From positions 2,232,001-2,296,000 of the forward strand of contig OX388351.1 in the NCBI GenBank assembly GCA_947579665.1: a stretch of 64,000 nt of DNA, read 5' to 3'. Below, one piece after another: positions 44,190-55,341 of the stretch. A model generated the notes under the pieces. The model did no database searches and had not been told where the DNA came from. It worked only from the letters and a program-made list of their open reading frames with translations. The stretch comes from Sympetrum striolatum. Taxonomy: Eukaryota > Arthropoda > Insecta > Odonata > Libellulidae. A program made the position numbers and the translations under genes. Position 1 is the first letter of the stretch; each line of letters starts with the position of its first letter.

Positions 44190-46962
44190 GGGGAAGGCGG
44201 GGCGGAACGGGATATTTTTTGTTTAACCATTTTTAGAAAAACAGGTAAATAAAATAAACACCTAATGAAGGCATAAAACATAACTATATAATGTTAAATA
44301 ACAATTGTGATATGAGAGGTACTTATAATTATACATTTTGTTTATTTTTATGTATTTTTAAAGAAAGTCTACATATTTCCCGTTCCGCCCCACGTACGGG
44401 GCAGAACGGGATAGAGTTTTTTAACTTTTAATTCTATCACTAAAAACATTGAAAAACTATTGGAATTATCGCCTTAAACCTTAAAAACGATATCTTTTCT
44501 TCGATAGTTAATAGAAAAATATAAAAAATTATAGGGAAAATTATTAGGAATAAAACCCATTGCCATGTTTGAAGTAGAAAATTTATTTTTTAGTATATTC
44601 ATAAAAAAGTACACTACTTGTCCTAGCGAAGTTCACAAATTAAAATTTCCTCGTCGTCTTCGCTCTCTATACCAGCACATGAGTTGTGCTTCCAATTAAA
44701 ACATTTTTGACTGGCAACCCAACCTTCATTTGAAATGGAGTAACATTCTCCACAGTAAATGCACTCTTCATCTTCTATGTGTGTTTCACTAGCCTCCACG
44801 CCTATCTTCTCTGATTTATTTGAGCACTTTGACTTCTTGAATAAGTTTTCCTTAACTGACTTATTTTTAGTAGCAGTTTTCGATAACTTTTCATTGTTTT
44901 TGCGCTCTTTCATTTTTTCTTTTTTGTTTTTCTTGGCAATAGAATCCTGCAACTCATTCTTGTAAGGAGAATCTGTTAATATAACGGTTTTTCCTTGAAG
45001 TCCGCCTTGTATTTCTCTTGATTACTGGAATTGATATAAGAGCTTCAGGTGATGTCCGAAAAGCTTACTTTGCCTGGGAATTTGAGCAAATGCTCGGAGA
45101 ACTTTACTCCCATGAACATCCAGGTTGTGGTTCGTTGCTGGAGTTACCTTGGATTTTCGCCTTCTTGTTCTGTTGCTCAGTGCACCCTAGTGAGTCAGTT
45201 GTCGAATCAAGATCGTTACCATCGGCAGTCTTTTCTGCGGAACATTCGTTGTATTCCTGAATGTCAGTAGTCGCAGAAGGCAGGAAGTCTACGCCTGAAG
45301 AAACGTTTAGATCTGATGGCCATATCCCCGTTTTCCTAAAACCGTTTATGGCGGTTGGCACTGTGGCAGCATGTAAAAATGCCTCACCAAAGATTGTCGA
45401 TATCTGGGAAATAGTGATGACTTTTCCTGGGTGGCTTCTTAGCCACTTTCTAACCTCCTCACCGTAGTAGAGATTGAGAGGCTTGAAAAACGTTACATCT
45501 AAGGGCTGCAACTTGTGGGAAGTGTGTGGAGGTAAATGAAGAAGAATTACACCATTTTCTCTTGCCATTTCAAGCAGCTTCAGGTTTTTAGTATGGCCTG
45601 AATGTCCATCCACAATGAGTAGGACAGGGGATTCTTTTGTGGCTTTCGAAAAGACGATAAATTTAGCAAACCAGATTAGAAATATTTCAGCAGTAATCCA
45701 ACCCGAACGATGAACTTAACTCCATCCTTCTGGGGGTAAACCAAGTCCAAATTCTCGCTTTTTGTAAATCCTAGGAAAGATAAGCATCGTTGGCATGTAC
45801 AATTCAGAAGCTGCCATGCAAACCTCTGCCGTAACTGTTTCTCCGCGTTCAGCAGATACAATAGCTCCCACTTGCCTTTTTCCCTTAAGAGCTATTATTT
45901 TCGACTGACTTTTCGGATTAACCGACATGCCGGTTTCATCACAGTTAAATATTTTGTCGGGAGTCAGCTTGTGCTTATCAATAATGTCGTTAAGAAGACA
46001 GTTAAACTTCGAAACTGCGATCTTATTGAATCCCATAGCACGCGCGCCACTCGTATTTTTGGAGTGCGAATGGACAAACTAGGGTGCCTTTTAAGAAATC
46101 CTTTAATCAAGTCTTCTCCTGCTAGACATGTCTCTTTACTGAATCTGTGCGTTTGCCCATTTTCTTCGGCCAACTCATACGCTAATGATCTAATATCTTT
46201 TGTAGTTAGTCCAAACAGACTGCTCTCCATATTCTTCTCTTCAGATATGATACCATTCTTCTTCTTGTTCGGGCGTGAATACATTTTTATATTTTCCACC
46301 CGATGTATTAACTTTATACTGCGGATTGTTATTGGCTTTCTTCACGTATCTTTCGATAATTGTCTTTGGCACGTTGAATAGTCTAGACGCCTTCAAATAC
46401 CCCATTTTAGACGATAGAACCGCTTCAACAGCCAATTCCATCGCTCCGATATCCCATATTTGTCTCTCAGTCTTCCTAACGTACGTTCAAACCATCTGAA
46501 ATTTAAAAGAATCATTGCTTACAAACCTTCTCTCGTCAAGATATGACGGGGCAGAACGGGATACCATCCCGTTCTGCCCCGTCCCGTTCCGCCCCGAGAG
46601 CACGTTTTAGATAATGAGAGTACACCGAGTCAAAAAGCTGACATATTCATAGTATTAAACGCGTGTCTTGTAGTTAATTACATGCACTATGACTGTAGAT
46701 AACACACAATAACGTTAAAGTAACGGTCAAAAGCTTACCTTGCACACAAATCTGCGAAAAATTACAAAACACCACACCTGAGCACCACGTGTAGTCGGTA
46801 CACTCAGAAGACACAGTCCAAAGTGGTCAAAATGGTTGCCGCTTCTTCTCGGTAGTATGTAGGAATAGTTCAACGTCTCTCTGCCATTCTTTGTTTCTCA
46901 CTATTCGAGATAAGGGCCCTATCCCGTCTTACCCCGCTATCCCGTTCTGCCCCGAGTTCCCC
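44190..46962 (-). mobile_element. Pogo/Tigger-like element C, full length 2.8 kb
   Basis: The left end is GGGGAAGGCGGGGCGGAAC at 44190; the right end is the complement of GGGGAACTCGGGGCAGAAC. TA lies at 44188-44189 and 46963-46964. The words GGGGCAGAACGGGATA or CCCGTTCYGCCCC repeat at both ends and at about 44380-44413 and 46550-46600 in both orientations, forming subterminal arrays. One transposase gene on the minus strand fills most of the interior. Ends, duplication and coding region are all present, so this is a complete copy disabled by point damage. Confidence 0.95.
44623..46495 (-). pseudogene. Pogo/Tigger-like DDE transposase with C-terminal zinc-finger-like tail
   Basis: From the ATG at 46495 the order is: helix-turn-helix (MELAVEAVLSSKMGYLKASR, FNVPKTIIERYVKKA), a Tc5-type second DNA-binding region (SKETCLAGEDLIKGFLKRH), first catalytic motif (IFNCDETGMSVNPKSQSK), second (LLIVDGHSGHTKN) and third (LPPHTSHKLQPLDVTFFK), then a Cys/His tail (ECIYCGECY, FNWKHNSCAG). 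All three Asp of the DDD triad are kept. Damage seen: a TGA at the third codon, a stop at 45718-45716 between motifs one and two, two compensating frame changes bracketing 46040-46280, and at least one more frame change after 45104 before the Cys/His tail. The Cys/His spacing resembles a PHD-like or knuckle fold. Function would have been TA-targeted cut-and-paste transposition in the nucleus. Confidence 0.9.
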
Positions 46963-46964
46963 TA

Positions 46965-49900
46965 TATTAAGGTAGTTTTCAAGTTTAAAATAATCGAAAT
47001 GTATGTTTTTAGATCTTTAAAAAAATACATCACAAAAAACATCTATTTTTAACTTACTATGTTTACTTTTCTCCTCTTTCCGTCGATTCTGAGTTATTTT
47101 TAATTCAATCTGACAAAACGAGATTATGGTATATTACCATGTACAGGTACGAGCTATGCAAGTTTATGAACAGTGATTCACACTTTATAAAGACATCCCA
47201 CGAAGTTTCATAATTTGTATTGCTTACTTAGCGAAGTAGCGTAACATAGGTATTAGAAAAACGGACTTTTATAGAAGTTCTTTAATAAGATCACGCCACC
47301 AAACTTAACTTCCCTTTAAATTAATCGAAGGGATTCTGTTAACCTATAATTAGGATACAAAGCTGCACTAAAAGGTGGAGCTGAAAAACAGTTTCAAGGA
47401 AAGCACGATAAATTTTATAATCCTGGCATTGCTCTCGTTTGAGTATATCTTCCTTGGCCCGATGACATCAAATGAATTTCCTGATAGTCTCAGAAAATGA
47501 TGTCATAAATATGTTAATGAAAATAATAGTCGCCTTTCGGTCGCCTTTTGGTGACTTCTTCTAGACGAGGGGTTCGTGAGGAAGTAATCATTATTAAAAC
47601 ATCACAGAGACAAACGATGGACTCACATAATAGAGCACCAAAATCTATTCATCATTGAAAATTAATCTAAAGAAGAACCAATAGTTGCCTGCATGGGATA
47701 TTTATGCCCCGTGTTGGATTCCAATAGCAACTTCTACTTCTTGCGTAATCAATGTGAATCGTGAAGTTTTCTTCTCTGTGATAATACTATGATGTATGGA
47801 AGAAGAAGACAACTAAGGCAGATATTTCAGTCGAAGATTGAAAATTAGAGCATGTGATTATTACATTACTATCTACCATTATAATTTAGTGACCTAAATT
47901 CATTTCCTGTTGGGAATTAAAATTGCTGTGATTAATATTCGCAAATTCTTTGAATGAATATATATACGATAGATATTTACATAATGTCCTCAGTGCTTCC
48001 TGACTCCATACTTCCTTTCCCTTTGTAACATGAATGTTCATATGATTTTGCACTTCTCAAGAGTCACGTGGTCAATACTTAAAGAAATATTCCCTCGTCA
48101 CAATCCTAAGGACCATTTTCACATCTGAGGGATAGAATTGATAACCTTCCTTTACGAATCATTCGAAATCCATCTCAGCTTTGCAAGAGGTCGAAAATAA
48201 TCTACAAAAACAGACGAACGTTTCCTCTGTAAAGGAGGTTTCCCTGCGTCACTTAAGCAGCCAAACTCCCGTCAAAAAGTAATCCGATTCATGTCACAAA
48301 TCGGTATATATTTATTGGGAAAATATAGGCATTACATTTTTAGGTGTAAGGTTATCAACTGTGGACGAATTTTGCATAATTATGAAGACTAACTTGAAGT
48401 TAGTGAGGAAAGTTAGTTTTATTTATATATTGAATCTTTGTGCCATTATGAGACCAATGTGATGTGTAAAAGTGATATGACCACGTAGAAGAATTACCAA
48501 CATTCAAAGGAACGTGAATTAAATTAACTGAGAAACCACCATCTTCTTAAATGTGATAAAATAACCACGAACATAATGTATGTAATACCAAGTTAAGTTT
48601 AGTTTATTCTTTTATATTAAAAAATCTAATCCATAACTTATTTTGTCACCTTGGCTTTCCTTTTTGTAAAATAAATACATTTAGTATAACAATCTATGAG
48701 GTGTAGTTTGACAAGTACAGGATTTTTAATTTAGAAATGAAAAAAGTGCGGTTGAAATTTTTATGGAAACGCCTCTTTACGCGATAATTTCAAATCACAG
48801 ATTAGCGATAACCCCATAGCAGCCAATCCCAACCTGCTTTATATCCAAACATCATCAATTTGCTGGTTAATGTTAAAGAAACAATACGTTCAATGACCGA
48901 TGCTTTTACGCCAATCATAACAATCACCGTCGTTTACACCCCTATGGCATCCCCTCAAGGGCTATGACCTAGCAAACCAGTATTTGTATAGGATGGAATG
49001 CCCGCAGGCAGCCATGTTGGCTTCTCTACACCGGACACGCTTTCTTTTAATCGGATAATTAGTCAAATAAATCATAATGCTAGATGAGTCCATATACAAA
49101 TTTTATCTTTTGTAAAATTTAATGTGAGATAGTGATTGCTGAAAATCTTCAGGAAGAAAGAAAATTTAAAAGGGATCATTATTTTTAGTCTAATATAGTT
49201 TTCAATTCGATTAGAGAAAATATGATAAATACAAATAACGCTATTTTGAGTTCAAATCTCTCCATAATAACCAATGGTTATTATTGAAGTTCTGGCTCCA
49301 CACATATCAATATGAATGTCTGCATTGAATAATAAACAAATAAAGGATAAAAGATAAATCTACTATATATAAAAATAAATTTAAAATAGATCATCAAAAT
49401 GAATATCTTCACGATATTGCCGTTTCAAATAAAATTATCTTATAAATCTATTCGCTGAATAAATAATTTATTAATAAGTAACAACCCGTAATTGCAATGT
49501 ACTATTAATAAACATAATTTAAGTGATTGAAAGTTTCGAGGACGACAATTTATTTCGAAACATAATTAAATTTAACTTCGAAATGATTTCGACATTAGTC
49601 TTTCATTTCAATTATTGCATTACTCTGTGTAACAGTTTATTTTTACATTTGAATAAGTTTGATGGATAACTAAAAAGCACTATTTACTCGATCAATAATA
49701 AACAACATAAATCAAAAGATTAATCAAGGTATCTATTACCGTACTTTGACCAGCAAATCGAAAAAAATAGGATTTATCAGAATCCTCACGTTGAAAATTA
49801 GTTTTTTTATAGTGAGAGTCGTGTTCTTTCATTGTGAATTTGCTGGTGTGTAGTATTCAATACCAGGTAGGGATGGCTCCCCACAACGGCGCGAAAATGG

Positions 49901-50339
49901 ACCCTAACGTTGAAAAAATTAGCTGTCCAGTAAGTAAGGAGTATTAAACGAATAGGAAAAACATTATTCTCTCGGTCGTTCGGAAAGAACGCGTTATCCA
50001 TGGCAGCAGGTCTTTAGAGGTTCAAGGACAGTAACCGATTCCATCCAAGTTCTCCGAAGCGCCTTTTGAATGTTAAGGAACTCGGTAATCTCGGAAAGAA
50101 GAAGCCATTACAGGTTTCCTTTCCTTATTCAAGTTTCCACAATCCCTTTCTAATACGCTGCGTCTCTTGCCTAGAATTTTAATTCTGAAAAATCTTTCCT
50201 TTAATCCCACATCGGTAGAATGTAAAGCGTAGCGAAATAAAAAGAAAAGAAACATTTTTACTTCAAATAAAGAAAAAATTCAAAAGGCAAAATTGAAAAT
50301 TAAATTAAATATTTTATTCTTTAAATGTTTCATGACTCC
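46965..50339. other. No recognisable gene over 3.4 kb
   Basis: AT-rich DNA with a TCGCCTTTCGGTCGCCTTTTGG direct repeat near 47530. No frame of note and no inverted repeats with duplications. Confidence 0.4.
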
Positions 50340-50400
50340 AAGATGGCCAATTGGCACTGCGTTGAAAGCGGTTCCGGGTTCAATTCCCAGTGGGAGCCCA
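50340..50400 (+). repeat. tRNA-like SINE head or tRNA pseudogene
   Basis: TGGCCAATTGGC (50344-50355) fits an A box and GGTTCAATTCC (50377-50387) a B box with one change. GAAAGCGGTTCCGGGTTC is close to the minus-strand sequence at 17191-17258. Shortened D and anticodon regions argue against a functional tRNA. Confidence 0.55.
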
Positions 50401-50547
50401 TTAGCGAAATTACCTCAGCTGTCTAAGCAATTTAACAAAACGATACAAAATTATTTCATCAGCTGATAGTAAATTCTTCCAAAGAATTAAACAATTTTCT
50501 TGAATGGCGCAGTAATTCACCCTATTAAATGCAATATTTCATTTAGA

Positions 50548-50757
50548 AAAAATCTGATGTGGCCAGCACATGACTTTCTCCATATATAAGATGTAAATAT
50601 TTATCTACGACAGTATTTTCGAACAATAGATTCAATCTAAACTTGGAAGATAAGTGATTAATTTATATATTATTATCTTTTACACCATAAACATTATAAA
50701 TAATGTTATTCGGGACATGTTTGATAAAAAAGGATGAAATGGCCTTTCGCCCCAGCG
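50548..50757 (+). repeat. Left inverted arm (210 bp) flanking the Transib region
   Basis: AAAAATCTGATGTGGCCAGC through GGCCTTTCGCCCCAGCG. The complement of 55132-55341 matches along the full length with scattered differences. Homology ends exactly at AGCG, where the Transib end CACTGTG begins. In the right copy the sequence continues instead into the AGCGCCCACAAAG unit of the interspersed repeat family. Confidence 0.85.
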
Positions 50758-50789
50758 CACTGTGGGCTAGAATCGAAAAAAGCTGGCCA
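50758..50789 (+). other. RSS-like Transib terminus
   Basis: CACTGTG is followed 11 nt later by AAAAAAGCT and, with a spacer of exactly 23 nt, by CAAAAATAC. The V(D)J signal is CACAGTG, 12 or 23 nt, ACAAAAACC. The heptamer differs at one base and the A-rich block lies at a 23-RSS distance. The match may be partly chance in AT-rich DNA. Confidence 0.5.
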
Positions 50790-51634
50790 AAAATACAAAA
50801 GTGGTTTTTTTGAGTGCGGACTTTGAAACTTCGCATGGTCATTCTTGAATAAATTTTTCATAAAATTGCGAATTAATTTCTCTTGATTCCCACGCGTTAC
50901 AATTCTACAGGGGGTCAAAGTTGACCAACTTTTGCGAAAAATGCCGGTCTTCGATTTTTCGAGAAATTCTTCAACTTCAAAACGATGCTGAACCCATTAA
51001 ACGTAAGTTATTGGATAAAAAACAACGCCACGTTATAAACCTGTACTTTATCTTTTACAACCTATAATTTAATGATTGCGAATGAATAATTGCATATTTT
51101 ATGCAACAAAATGGCGGACTCTCGTTTTAGAGAAACTTTTTACCTAAAGCGAGGAAAATAGTTGAGACGGACTCCGAGGGACATAAAGATATTTATACCA
51201 CGTTATTCTTTGAAGCTTTCTGAAGAGGAATCTGAAATAAAACCTTGCAACAATTCGCTCCCCCGATAATAATAACGAATTTTCGACAACACTGCATGGG
51301 CAAATCCGCGCGGCGGCCAATGGCCCTCCGGGAAGATCTCGGTGTGAGAGGAACTAGGAACGTACCAACGCTTTTCGATGATATGTTTTGATGTTTATAA
51401 GCAAAGTTTTTCTGCTATTAATATTAGAAATGAGAATTCATAATTTAAAACCCCAGTTTCATTCCGTGTGATCAGTGAAAATGTCCAATTTGGCTGTATT
51501 TTAAGACATATGTCTATTCCTACGTCTATGACGTCGCATTTCCTTTAATATCGCTATATCGCTAATTTATCATCAAAATCATGCAGTCAAGAATAACTCT
51601 AAAGAAATTTCTAGTTTGCACCTTACCTTCTGCC

Positions 51635-54181
51635 TTATATACAATCATCATCTGAGGAGTCTACATCTCCATACGCGATTACCTCTTCTTCATTCAGGAT
51701 GAGGAGCTGCTTCACTTCTCTACTTAGAATCCTGGATCTATTTGCTGCCCGAATTGGTGCTGACATAGATATTAGTGGATCAGAAGTAAGAAGCAATCTT
51801 CGCACTAAGTCTTCATTCGTTGCAACTCGGGAGTGTTTCCTTGTAAAACGTTCTCGGAATCTCCTCGTATCCTTATTTCTTGCTTCTATCGCCTCTTCTG
51901 AGAGTTGGCCCAGTGGTAGAATTGCTTCTTTTGCAATTTCAGCTCCGTGAATCAGCACTTTATGAATTGTTGGTGGCATATAGTACCATGGATACAACTT
52001 TACATACATCTCTGCTGTAGCCCCGCAATAATCGTCAAATGCTCTTTCATTCAGAGTTAATCCGATTGAATTGCCTTTAAGATCGTAGCAAATCTTTTTA
52101 TAAGATCCTCGTTTATCCCTGAAAAGTAAATGTTTATGTATTCAATAGTGAAGTATCATAGCTTAAGTAAGAGTTACACATTTCAAAAGATCACTCACAT
52201 ATCTCTAAATATTCTAAATGACAAAATATTTTATATATGTTCTAATGCTTCTGTTTCATAAAAGAGCAAATATGAAGGAAAATAATTATAATTTCGAACC
52301 TGTTATTTCAGCTGCTAAATTTGGGCAGTCAAAGAAACGCCTTGCAGTGTTTCCATCGTTGCTGTTCCCATATCCCGGTTTTGGTACATCCACAATCATC
52401 CCCATCTTTTTTTAAATTCCCTTTGGACATCAGATTTCCTCTCCTCGAGGAGTAATTTTGTATTGCCACGAGCCTATTTTTGAATCATAAAATACTTTTG
52501 ATGGATTTTTCTTATAAAATAACATCATAGTCATCAATATTGTATTCTCACCTGCCATTGCTTAAAGTTTAGTCGATATGATATATGTAATAGACACTCA
52601 AAAAATCTAATATAGCAATGTAGCGTTGAAATACCAAATGATAGTTTTTCTACGTCAACAGGTCGAGTCTTCACCGCCCGTAGATCGTTCATCTCGGAAA
52701 TTTTCGCCCCGCAAATATAGCATTTCATGCTTAAGCTTTCGGTCAGCGCATTACAGATCTAAAAGATGAATTTCAACAGATGAAACAAAGCATTTTGTGT
52801 TATATTTTATCAGTGTAAGAAAACTTTACCTTTCCGTTTATCATTGTAAGCAACAAACAGAATTTGATGTGGTGAATTCCGACATTAACCGGTTTTAAAT
52901 CTTCTATTTCCTTTGAAAGATAGCTTTCTTCCGCCTTGATGATTGCCTTCGTTTCTTTTGTCCACTGAAGGCGAATCGGTCTGCAAAATCTTGCTGATGA
53001 AGGCCGAGGATTTTCCCAGATTATTTCATCTATATTAAGAAAAAGGAATTGCAAATTAATTACTTAATAGTTGATCATAATACAATCAATGTTGACCTCG
53101 TTGATTTCGTACCTGATTCATCGTTAACCAAACGCAGAGGCACCATTGAGCTAATGAATAAGAATTCATCTGACTTATCTTCCGTTTGCCAGATTTGCTT
53201 GTATTGAGAATGGCCAGAGCTACCATCAAAGCCGTACTTGCATATCATCGTGGTATTGATTTTACTTCTTGAAGAAGGAACAGTCGAAACTGATGCTATA
53301 ATACGGGATGCTGTGTGCAACAGAAGATCTCTCAAATTGACTTCGCACACATCTTCCGTAACACGAATCCCATCTGGATACGCAGAGGATTTGGCTTCCT
53401 TTACTACTTCGTAGCTAGGATACAGCCTATGACCATGACTTTTAGCTGTTTCACGGAGAATTTTATATTGAGTTTTACTCAACTCAGAAGATATAATTAG
53501 TGATAATGCTTCTTCTCCTGATAACTGAGATTGCACATGATCGCTTTTCTTCCACCTAGAAAGAACCCTCTTTGCCCTCGTAGGTGTCGTTGTGGTAATT
53601 TCTTTCAGCAACTTCGAAGCAGCTTCATTTCCTTCATCTCTTAGAGTCATCCTTGCAGCATAAGACAGTTCAGCTGTGGAGAGTGTGGATCTAATTGTTT
53701 CTGTTTTCCTTCGTTTCGATTTGTCACTTGAAAAATGGAAATCTACTTCCGGCCGTCCTCTTGCGTCTACCAAAATGAATTTAATTTAAGTCCGATTGTT
53801 CGTTTCTTAGATGTAAATTATCAATTTCAAATACTAAACATTTCAAATCACTATTTTATACGTACCTGGGGTCATGGAAGTACTTGGTAAGTTCTGGATA
53901 ACAATATCAGGAAAATTAATATTTACATTGAGCCAACTGGAATTGCGCAGAATAAACCTTTCATTAACACAGAAACTTTGTTTCCATTTTCTTGAATATG
54001 CCGGAAAAAAACTATTCTTCAGATAAACAGTAAGAGCTTCCTGCCCATCTATGGATCTTTCTAAGTGAAGTTTTCTTGTCAAAAAATCCATTAAATGCTG
54101 CTTTTTACTAGAAAATGACTCATTCTTTTCCTCCATCATTTTATTATGTAGCGTTAACCGACTAATTCGCAGATTAGTCAT
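51635..54181 (-). pseudogene. Transib transposase, six exons, two single-base deletions
   Basis: Exons with consensus junctions: 54181-53866, 53766-53113, 53029-52830, 52758-52552, 52473-52300, 52118-51635; phases agree across every junction. About 678 codons in total, usual for the family. Motifs in order: KYGFDGSSGHSQYKQ (first catalytic Asp, codon at 53227-53225), LFISSMVPLRLV, WENPRPSSARFCRPI, MINGK/ICNALTE across an intron, CYICGAK (zinc ligands as in RAG1), STLHCYIRFFECLLH, GYGNSNDGNTARRFF, LYPWYYMPPTIHKVLIHGAE and GQLSEEAIEARNK (catalytic Glu region). One base is missing in exon 5 near 52405 and one in exon 6 near 52066. The position I align with the second catalytic Asp carries Asn (codon 52838-52836). 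Known role: cut-and-paste transposition by the enzyme family ancestral to RAG1. Confidence 0.9.
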
Positions 54182-54240
54182 GTTTTTTTACGGAATTACA
54201 AGCAACGTATAAAGACGATAAACTAGAAACCCAATACAAA

Positions 54241-55131
54241 TACTTCGTATATGGAGAAAGTAAAAAGGAAACCATTATGTTTAATCTTGCTTATATTTTA
54301 AAGAGGTAAGAGAAGACATTATTTTCACTTTCTCCATATACGAAGTATAGAGAAAGTATTGTTTTCATGAAAAAATTCGACTTCGAGATTTCAACGGAAA
54401 TACACGTTTTGGGGTCCCTAGAACACGTTTTGACCATTTTCGGAATGATGTCTGTGTGTATGTGTGTGTGTGTATGTGTGTCTGTGCTTGTGGGCGCTCT
54501 AACGTAAAAACTATTAGTCGTATCAATACCAAACTTCATTTATAGTACTGTGGTGTGTGCTGTCAGAGTTGATTAGTTATTGGAGTAAATTGGTTAACCG
54601 GAAGTCGAGCTTTATTCATTTAAGCTCATTTCCGGTTTTCAAAATATCTCCATAAATATGATATATACGTATATTGTATTACTTACAAAAGTTTTAGATA
54701 AAGTAATTTACTATAACTTTTGTATTTAACATATTTTTGTATCACCCGTTGATTAGGAGTTATTCGTGAAATACCGATAAACCGGAAGTACCCGTTATGT
54801 ACTTTGTGGGCGCTCTAACATAAGAACCATTCGTTGTATCAACATCAAATTTCATATATAATACTTTGGTTTGTGTCGTTAGAGTTGATTAGTTTTTGGA
54901 GTAAATCGGTTGACCGGAAGTTGAGCTTCATTCTTCAAAGCTCATTTCCGGTTTTCCAAATATCTCCATAAATATTATATTTAGGTATATACTATTATTT
55001 ATAAAAGTGTTAGAAAATATAATTTACTATAACTTTTGTTTGAAACATATTTTTGTATCACTGATTGTGTAGGAATTATTCATGAAATACTGATAAACCG
55101 GAAGTTGCTGATTATGTACTTTGTGGGCGCT
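54241..55131 (-). repeat. Unclassified interspersed repeat, copy 2 (inverted relative to 1-602)
   Basis: The palindromic terminus ACTTTCTCCATATACGAAGT lies at about 54328 and a partial inverted copy, TACTTCGTATATGGAGAAAG, at 54241, with an 85-nt gap. Tandem units follow with landmarks GGGCGCTCTAACGTAA (about 54492), GGGCGCTCTAACATAA (about 54808) and GGGCGCTCGCTGGAGC (about 55125), period about 318 bp. A GT microsatellite lies at 54450-54485. The unit runs directly into the right inverted arm, so arm and repeat are parts of one family. Confidence 0.8.
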
Positions 55132-55341
55132 CGCTGGAGCAAAAGGCCAATTTCATCGTTTTTCATCGAATATGTCCCAAAAACATTATTTATCATTTTT
55201 GTGACGTAAAAGATAATATGATATAAATTAATCACTTATCTTCCATATTTAGATTGAATATAGAGTTCGAAAATACTGTCGTAGATAAATATTTACATCT
55301 TATATATGGAGAAAGTCATGTGCTGGCCACATCAGATTTTT
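55132..55341 (-). repeat. Right inverted arm (210 bp) flanking the Transib region
   Basis: Inverted match to 50548-50757, about 85-90 percent by eye, ending outward in CAGATTTTT. TATATGGAGAAAGT inside the arm (about 55304) repeats the terminal word of the tandem-unit family, linking arm and repeat. Confidence 0.85.

Larger units (their letters stand above)
50758..54240 (-). mobile_element. Transib element (RAG1-related), 3' end defined, 5' end missing
   Basis: The lower-coordinate end begins CACTGTGGGCTAGAATCG, which fits the CACWRTG terminal heptamer of Transib elements. It starts exactly where the flanking arm's homology stops, so the boundary is supported independently. Five bases outside (CAGCG, 50753-50757) are GC-rich as in the usual Transib 5-bp target, but the second copy of the duplication is not visible. 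The upper end near 54182-54240 lacks a terminal heptamer and abuts the interspersed repeat, so the 5' terminus seems lost or replaced. The transposase gene on the minus strand occupies 51635-54181; about 880 bp of 3' untranslated DNA follow. Confidence 0.85.

Noticed and set aside
45872..46381. 169-codon plus frame in pogo element C
   Set aside because: Antisense shadow of the transposase DNA-binding and catalytic region.
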